A DNA stretch of 64,000 nt from Schistosoma haematobium (taxonomy: Eukaryota > Platyhelminthes > Trematoda > Strigeidida > Schistosomatidae): contig NC_067197.1 of assembly GCF_000699445.3 (NCBI RefSeq), positions 27,821,809 to 27,885,808 on the forward strand, read 5' to 3'. A program made the position numbers and the translations under genes. Of this stretch, positions 57,936 through 64,000 are shown in pieces. How positions within the stretch are numbered: the stretch's first letter is position 1; every line of letters starts with the position of its first letter. The notes beneath the pieces are model-generated. The model made no database searches, was not told the DNA's origin, and saw nothing but the letters and a program-made list of their open reading frames with translations.

Positions 57936-57947
57936 TGTTTCATATTA

Positions 57948-58704
57948 TTGAAATTATAGTTATCTATATCTCTTTGTGATCAGGTTTTTATAGTTATAAA
58001 AATCGTTATCGTCACGAACTGAAGTTCACTAGAGCATCAGTTAAAACGTGAGATTACTTGATGGACTTTTATTTTTTATTTACGAGCTTATCAGCAGCAT
58101 AAACCCATGAACATAATTTTTCATGTTGATCGTGGTACTTATAGACAACCAATCCGAAATTCAATGTCATACATATTTAACTATTAGAAAACAAAGATGA
58201 CTAAGCAACGGGTTTTATTTATATTGTGAATTTTTAACATGGAGTGTACATACATACGCACACGTATCCAAATACGGAATGAAGCTAAAACTCTAACGGC
58301 TTTTAACTTTGGATAATGAAGTATCACTGGTTGCACTTAAAAGTAATGGGCAAATGATTAACGCTTTTGCTGATTTAGATAAATAAATGAAAATGGATTG
58401 GGTATAGTGAAAATGGTACTTATACTGATGTTCATAACTTAAATAAAAAGAAATTATGATAACATCGATAAAACGAAATTATTCTGAAGACCGTGGGGGG
58501 ATCAGTCAAATTTAAAGTTAGCTATTTTGTGAATTGACGGAACAGTAGATAAAAAGTAATCACCTACACTAATCGCATATCATAATTGTATCTTATAATC
58601 ATAATCTTCTTAACTTTAAAACTCCTAAACCTAGCTCTATCCTAATCGATAACGCTTAACCCTAAATCTTTTTCGTTTACGATAAGTAAAAAATCGACAT
58701 GTAG
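57948..58704. other. Non-coding, nothing recognised
   Basis: AT-rich. No gene or element noted. Confidence 0.4.
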
Positions 58705-59145
58705 CGGTTATTATTATTACTATTATTATTATCTCTATTCAATATTATATTTTTGGTACAGTATAGAATTCTCAGAACTGAGTATTACAACAAGTTCCTG
58801 TTTCTTACTTCTTGGTCGGTCCTGACAACAAATGTTGAGTGGTCGTCAGCTAGAAGTTGGCAGTTCAGGAATTGACATCTGAATAATGCATATTCTTTTC
58901 TTTACATATGGCCGGCAATCACGATGTCTCTGGTTGGGCTCTTTTGTAACGTGCACAGCGAAAAGTCGTAAACTTTTCGTAAACGCACCTAAATAGGTTG
59001 TGCGATTATTAAATATAATGATGTGTTAAAACAAGCAAAAACAGATAACTTGTTGAAATATCTAGACGGAAGAAACACGTAACCCAGATTTTCAAGCAGA
59101 CCATCAATTTAAAGCAATTAGTTCCTTTTATAAATTTCGATAGAA
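58705..59145 (-). repeat. Unclassified dispersed repeat, copy 2
   Basis: The core 58731-59097 matches 31797-32150, with (TTA)n at 58705-58733 on the low side and the 36-bp block TTTAAAGCAATTAGTTCC… at 59107-59142 on the high side, opposite to its place in copy 1. Confidence 0.6.
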
Positions 59146-60107
59146 CAATGAGAAGACGGAGTTGATCTGAAAAATGTGATGTATTAGCTACTTATTTGCA
59201 TATTTTTTGAGAAAATGAAACAAGTGGGCTAATAAATAAGCATCCAAACACCAATAAGGAAGTAATTATTTTCATTTCAAAAACGTTTTCCACCGGTTAT
59301 TAAATCATTAGTACAGTAATAGATGGCATCGTTGTTTTAAAAATTATTGTAATAGTGAAATAACATAACTTATTACATCAAAAAATTGTTTTCTGGCAAT
59401 AAAAAAATTCTGAATTCTAATTCTAATGTGCAGAGGCTTTATGGGGATTGGTTGGAGTTGTAAACTGAATTCGACGTAGATTGATCTTAGCTGGGGTATC
59501 ATTAATAATCAAGTACCGATGGATATCTGTTTAGTTCTACTGTGAGACTGTACAATACCCACCTATAATTCTATCCAGGAATCAAACCCACAACCTGTAG
59601 GTCTAGTGGTGAATGTCTAAATATTTTGATGATCATAGTCATGGAGAGTTGAGAGCATTTTTTAGGACATATTCATATTTAAAAGTTGTATTTGATGATT
59701 ATTAATTGTTAGATAATTTATTTTTCATTTGTTCTCATTCACGAATGAATTTGATAAATGTTTGTTAGTTTATGGGCTTTTTAAACAAAGTTGAGTAGAT
59801 TTTGGGTGCTGATTAGTGCTTCTTCCTTGTTAAAATTTACCAAATCGAATTATATTTACACCAGTGTAAATAATAACACTGAAACTGTGACCTACTTCCA
59901 GAAGCTTCGAAAATTCGAGTTTTATTTAATTGGCTACTAATTAAATTAATTATGTCTCCTTTACTTCAATCATAGCATTTTATCGAGAATAGGATTGTTT
60001 AATAACATTAGTGTTAAAAAGGAATGTAATAACTATGTAAATCTATTGCCGACCGCTGAATATATAGGTGATAACCACAATATACAGAAACTAGAGTTTT
60101 AATTCAG
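59146..60107. other. Non-coding with possible SINE relic
   Basis: 59560-59630 (AGGAATCAAACCCACAACCT … GTCTAGTGGTGAATG) resembles box B and box A complements of a decayed tRNA-derived repeat. Otherwise AT-rich with no gene. Confidence 0.4.
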
Positions 60108-60285
60108 ATCATGAACCGGTCAGTGTTAGACAACTATCAAAAACATAGAAGCAATGGACCGCCGTTTCGTTTTATTAAGGAACTCCCTGCAAGTGCGCAT
60201 CCACAATCACTCACGCATTAATCGAACCCACAACCTCCGATCTCGAGTGCACTCTTAACCTCTAGACCACTGATTCGGGATCCAG
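60108..60285 (-). mobile_element. tRNA-derived SINE, family of 37094-37277
   Basis: Same block order as 37094-37277: AGATCATGAACCGGTCAG at one end, GGACCGCCGTTTCGTTTTAT, GTGCGCATCCACAATC, then CTCTAGACCACTGATTC. The terminal inverted repeat is decayed. Confidence 0.65.
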
Positions 60286-60629
60286 TGGTGTTAATGTCTA
60301 ACATCAACCAATCCATGATATTAAAACCCAACAATCTCCACAACTCTATACTAAGAACTAGAGTTTATTTTACTATGAATGTGATATATAAAACTGTTTG
60401 TTAATGAAAATCCTCGGATTAATGCAGTAAAGAAATTGATGCAGTAATAATATGGAGTACCTTGAGATAATTGTTATCAGTATGAAATATACAAAATTAA
60501 GAATGAACAAGGATGTCTTTCAATATAAAATTACAATTTTCTTTATCAGAAAAACTATACCTACAATAGAAGAAGTTTCACTTCTGATAAGTTCAAATTC
60601 TAAAATAGGATTAGTCTAAATTCAATAAT

Positions 60630-60790
60630 CAATTAACTAATATAATTTAGTAGGTATTATTACCAAGGTTTGACTTGATAATTTTGAATAAATTGAGCAT
60701 TGAGTAGATTGTTATTAATAAAAATGAGTAGAAAAATTAGATTTCTCAATGTCTTGTGACTCAGTGTAAGCCACTGCTTCAGAAAATCAA
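60630..60790 (-). mobile_element. Diverged Penelope-like terminal fragment
   Basis: The minus strand reads CTGAAGCAGTGGCTTACACT then GAGTCACAAGACATTGAG, aligning with the motif at 29109-29145. Core bases are changed (GAAA to AAGA), so it is inactive. Confidence 0.4.
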
Positions 60791-61528
60791 TAACCAAATC
60801 AAAATTAATCCACGTTTAAATTGTACAAAGGAACAATACAAGAATATTATGTGCGATCAATCAAAAAACAGGTCTGACTTGTTCAGATTTTTGGCTACCT
60901 GTTATCATTCATTCAAAGTTTGTTAGATTATTAATCAGTCAGAATATATTGACAGTAGTAATTAGTTAATATGAATAGAAAAAGATTATGCAACTTGTAA
61001 CCTATGCAAAATTAAACATAGTTGACCATAATTGATGTAAATAACTTAGCTACACAAATTATCTTTTAAATAGACTGTTAACATAGTTTTAACTATCAAT
61101 AGCTACAAAAGATAAAAATGACAAGTTGTCATGGTAGTTATGTAATTTAAAATTGGATACGAATTAATATTATTGCTTGTAAGTTATTGTTTTTTTTCAT
61201 TTGAGATAGGTTAAACGATGGATAAGTAATGTGAAACGATGTTACATTCGAGAACAGTAACATTAGCCAGAGGTTAACACTAGAGAATAATAAAGGTGTA
61301 GTTACTATGATACTGATTATAATTACAGTATACTGTTGTTGAAATGCGGGACTAAGTATTACGCTTAGTGACCTAGACAGTTCCTCCTTTAAACAAACAA
61401 AAATTAAAGGTCAAATAGTAGTATTCGCTTTCCATTGTTTTACGGTTATTTACTGTCATATAAATTCCTTTGATCATTTACCCTCTTTTGTCAGTATAGG
61501 GTTCAGGAGATTGTTGAGTTTCATTGAA
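60791..61528. other. Non-coding, nothing recognised
   Basis: AT-rich, no supported feature. Confidence 0.4.
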
Positions 61529-61690
61529 ATCATGAACTGACCAATGAGAACGTGAAAGAATTGGACGGCCTTCTCGTTCTAGTATGGGACTCCTCATCAG
61601 TGCGCATACACGATCACGCACGCATTAATCGAACCCATGACCTTAGATCTCGTGTACACGCTCAACTTCTAGATCCATGAGTCAGCATCC
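61529..61690 (-). mobile_element. tRNA-derived SINE, family of 37094-37277
   Basis: AAATCATGAACTGACCAATG at one end, GGACGGCCTTCTCGTTCTAG, CAGTGCGCATACACGATC, then CAACTTCTAGATCCATGAGT at the other. Confidence 0.6.
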
Positions 61691-64000
61691 AATCATGTTA
61701 ATGTCTAACTTCAATCAATTCACGATATCGTGCAACCATTTTTCATTGTCTTCGATGGGTAATACCTCACATACAACACAGTTGAATTCCACTGATTGTG
61801 GCTTTTCACTGGAAGTCCAAGAATTATCTCTCCAAGCCATTCACTAGTGAGTGCATGATGACTGTTAATATATTGTACTACTTGGCATACAAGAATGATA
61901 TCTCTATATATAGTCATTTACCAATTGAGTTTTCTCAAGTATTCTTGCCGTTATTGGTCAGTTGTATGCTTCTTTTTTTCTCAAAATACAAGAGGATAAT
62001 TTTCCTTTCTTCAACGTTCAATAAAAGTTCGGTTTTGCATTTTTGAATACGTTTCGTCAATTTTGCGAGTCAGTAATAGATATAAGAGTGTAGTTTTCAT
62101 TGAAAACTCTGTTTTAATTATTTAAAACCATCTTCATATGTCTTTGGTGAACACGCTTCTCTAGCGCCTCTCAACTTGGAGGATGAGAAAAATAAGCAAA
62201 ATTGAGGCTTGAGCCTCCCCAGTGAAAACTATGTACTTTGTGAAGCATTCCCCCACTAAATGAAAAATTCTAGATATTACACATGTACTGAACATTCAGA
62301 AGCATATGCTCTACAAATTCACGGACACGAATTTTATCCCCTTTAAATAGGAATTAGCAATTAAAATTTATAACTTTGTTCGTTTGTTCATCACCATATG
62401 CTACCGAATCGAAAAGGCTTAACACAAAATAATTAGATGCAGACAGATATTAACATATTTGATTTGATCGCAGTGTCATTTTAAATCTTTTTAAATAAAG
62501 CCGGAACAACACTTGAGGTAAAATAACATGAATCCATTATATTTCGTGGTTTCTCAGCAGGTTTTTACAACCATATATGTCGGAAGGAATTTGAATCATC
62601 AATGTCAATTGTTTCACATCATGTCCTACCTCACTGTTACACTTTAATACAAATATGATTGCAATCAGATGATAATAAACCACGAAATACAATGAATTCA
62701 TATTATTCTGCCTCAATTCTTGATCTCGCTTTATTCAAATTCGAAAAAGAATCATTAGCTTGCGAAAGTTTTTAGGGATATATTATTTTCCCTATGAACC
62801 AGTATCAAATGGAAAACCCCAAAAATCGATAGATCATTGAACAGTTATTTTGTCCAGTCATGAAACTCCCCAGTTTTTAGCTCCTTCTACTTGTTACACT
62901 CTCAAACATAGGGTCTTTGGATCCTTTTAGATAAACTTATTACCACCTAACTATTGAATTAGTTTATCATGGACATCATTTCCATATTCACGCAATTTGT
63001 TTTATGGTACAACTACCGTTCATAATCATCTGAATGTAACTATTTCTAATCTCAACTTGTTCATCTCTACAGACCAGACCACCTAAGAAATAATAATGTT
63101 TCAATAAGTCACTATTGAATTTTTAATTTTGATACTAACTAAATGATGTTATGCTAACCTGTAGATATGACATTATTGACTTAGATCCGATTTCAGTATG
63201 GTCTTTGAGCCTCAAGCTATGATGAAATAAATATTCAGTAGTCATTTATTTTTAGTTATTTTCCAAATGACGGGAATAATTTCGAAATAACTTTCCTACT
63301 AAGTATTTTATCTTTAAATAATTTGCCATTAAATATTCCACATGTTCCCGAGTCTATGAGATGATGATTTAGAATTTACGTAATCTACAATTCAGACTAT
63401 TTTATCTTAACAATAGTTGAATAAGGACCTTTCTGCGAAAAAAATTTCCTTTTCAACGAAGCCATTTTCTGAAGCCGTGAAATCGTATTTATAAGCATTT
63501 TTTCACATAAAGTTTAGCCACATACATGTTTAATCTAACCATGAGTAATTACAATTTGTTTTCAAGTTTAGATAAAATATTATTCATTTCATTTATCAAC
63601 TAAACACGTTTGTAGTCGTACCACGTTAGATAATTTATTGTTTTGCTAATGTAAAACTACAGTAGTGTAGTATTTTACTAAACTTAATGAAGTGTACTTT
63701 AATTTCATACTATACTAAGTATTGAAGATGAGTCATAAAATTAGACAGTCATTGTTTATTTTTTTCTTTACAAATGAATCATGTTATTTTAAAGTGGTCA
63801 CTAAGATGTGTAGTTTAGGCTTTTTAAGAAAATAAACATATGGAACAAGTGAATATGTTTCGATTTGATTTAGTAAATTTTCATCAGCTGCAATGTATAC
63901 AGTGGTATATAGATTCTTAAGCAAGGTGAAAGTACCTTATAAGTTTAAGGATCGCTTCAAAATGTTTCAGTAAACTTTAAGAACGAGTATATATTGATAA
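61691..64000. other. Non-coding, nothing firmly recognised
   Basis: AT-rich to the window end. The overlapping frames at 61720-61917 and 61798-62046 have no family features. A GC-richer patch at 62150-62220 is noted among the rejected items. Confidence 0.4.

Noticed and set aside
62150..62205. Minus-strand exon reading RGAREACSPKTYEDG
   Set aside because: It has a plausible acceptor but a short frame and no family or neighbouring exon. It could be the first missing exon of the gene ending at 55581, but nothing links them.
1..64000. CRISPR arrays, bacterial operons or rRNA genes
   Set aside because: No regularly spaced short direct repeats with unique spacers, no Shine-Dalgarno-led gene clusters and no rRNA signature stretches were seen; introns and retroelements mark the DNA as eukaryotic.

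Overview
The window looks like nuclear DNA of a schistosome (Trematoda). The basis is AT-rich sequence, an Enhancer-of-polycomb gene carrying five introns of only 33-35 bp, a CsRn1-type Ty3/Gypsy retrotransposon with a tRNA-Trp-like primer site and a CHCC Gag knuckle, many RTE (SR2-like) LINE fragments ending in AAGT-type tails, and Sm-alpha-like tRNA-derived repeats that carry a decayed hammerhead motif. The species cannot be fixed from the sequence alone.

Layout. Positions 621 to 30810 form a giant, nearly perfect inverted duplication: left arm 621-17429, single-copy spacer 17430-18905, right arm 18906-30810. The one recognisable complete host gene, Enhancer of polycomb (EPC/EPL1, 9 coding exons, 686 aa, + strand, 18199-22161), starts in the spacer and runs into the right arm. 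The left arm carries a 5'-truncated mirror copy (exons 4-9, - strand, 17429-14176) that lacks exons 1-3. The arms differ by SNPs, short indels and, most strikingly, by LTR-element state. At both LTR insertion sites the left arm has an element with internal sequence (complete at 3692-8938; partial, running off the left edge, at 1-1155). The right arm has a solo LTR with the same 4-bp target duplication (27400-27720 and 30278-30810). The homology therefore stops at 621 only because the left arm enters a retroelement, and the duplication probably continues beyond the window.

Right of 30.8 kb the window is mostly non-coding repeat-rich DNA. It holds two candidate exons of an unrecognised minus-strand gene (about 38.59-38.84 kb and 33.76-33.93 kb) and one candidate terminal exon of another minus-strand gene (55581-55700). 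It also has a cluster of RTE fragments at 41-54 kb in both orientations, an 80-bp foldback next to an Sm-alpha-like unit junction at 39.7-40.1 kb, several tRNA-derived SINEs, a circularly permuted dispersed repeat (31.5 and 58.7 kb), and microsatellites.

How it fits together: EPC is the functional core, with its putative promoter (three CCATNTTG-like motifs) in the spacer. The truncated copy and the palindrome arms are structural by-products that seem to be kept nearly identical, or are very recent. The differences between arms are dominated by LTR-LTR recombination in one arm.
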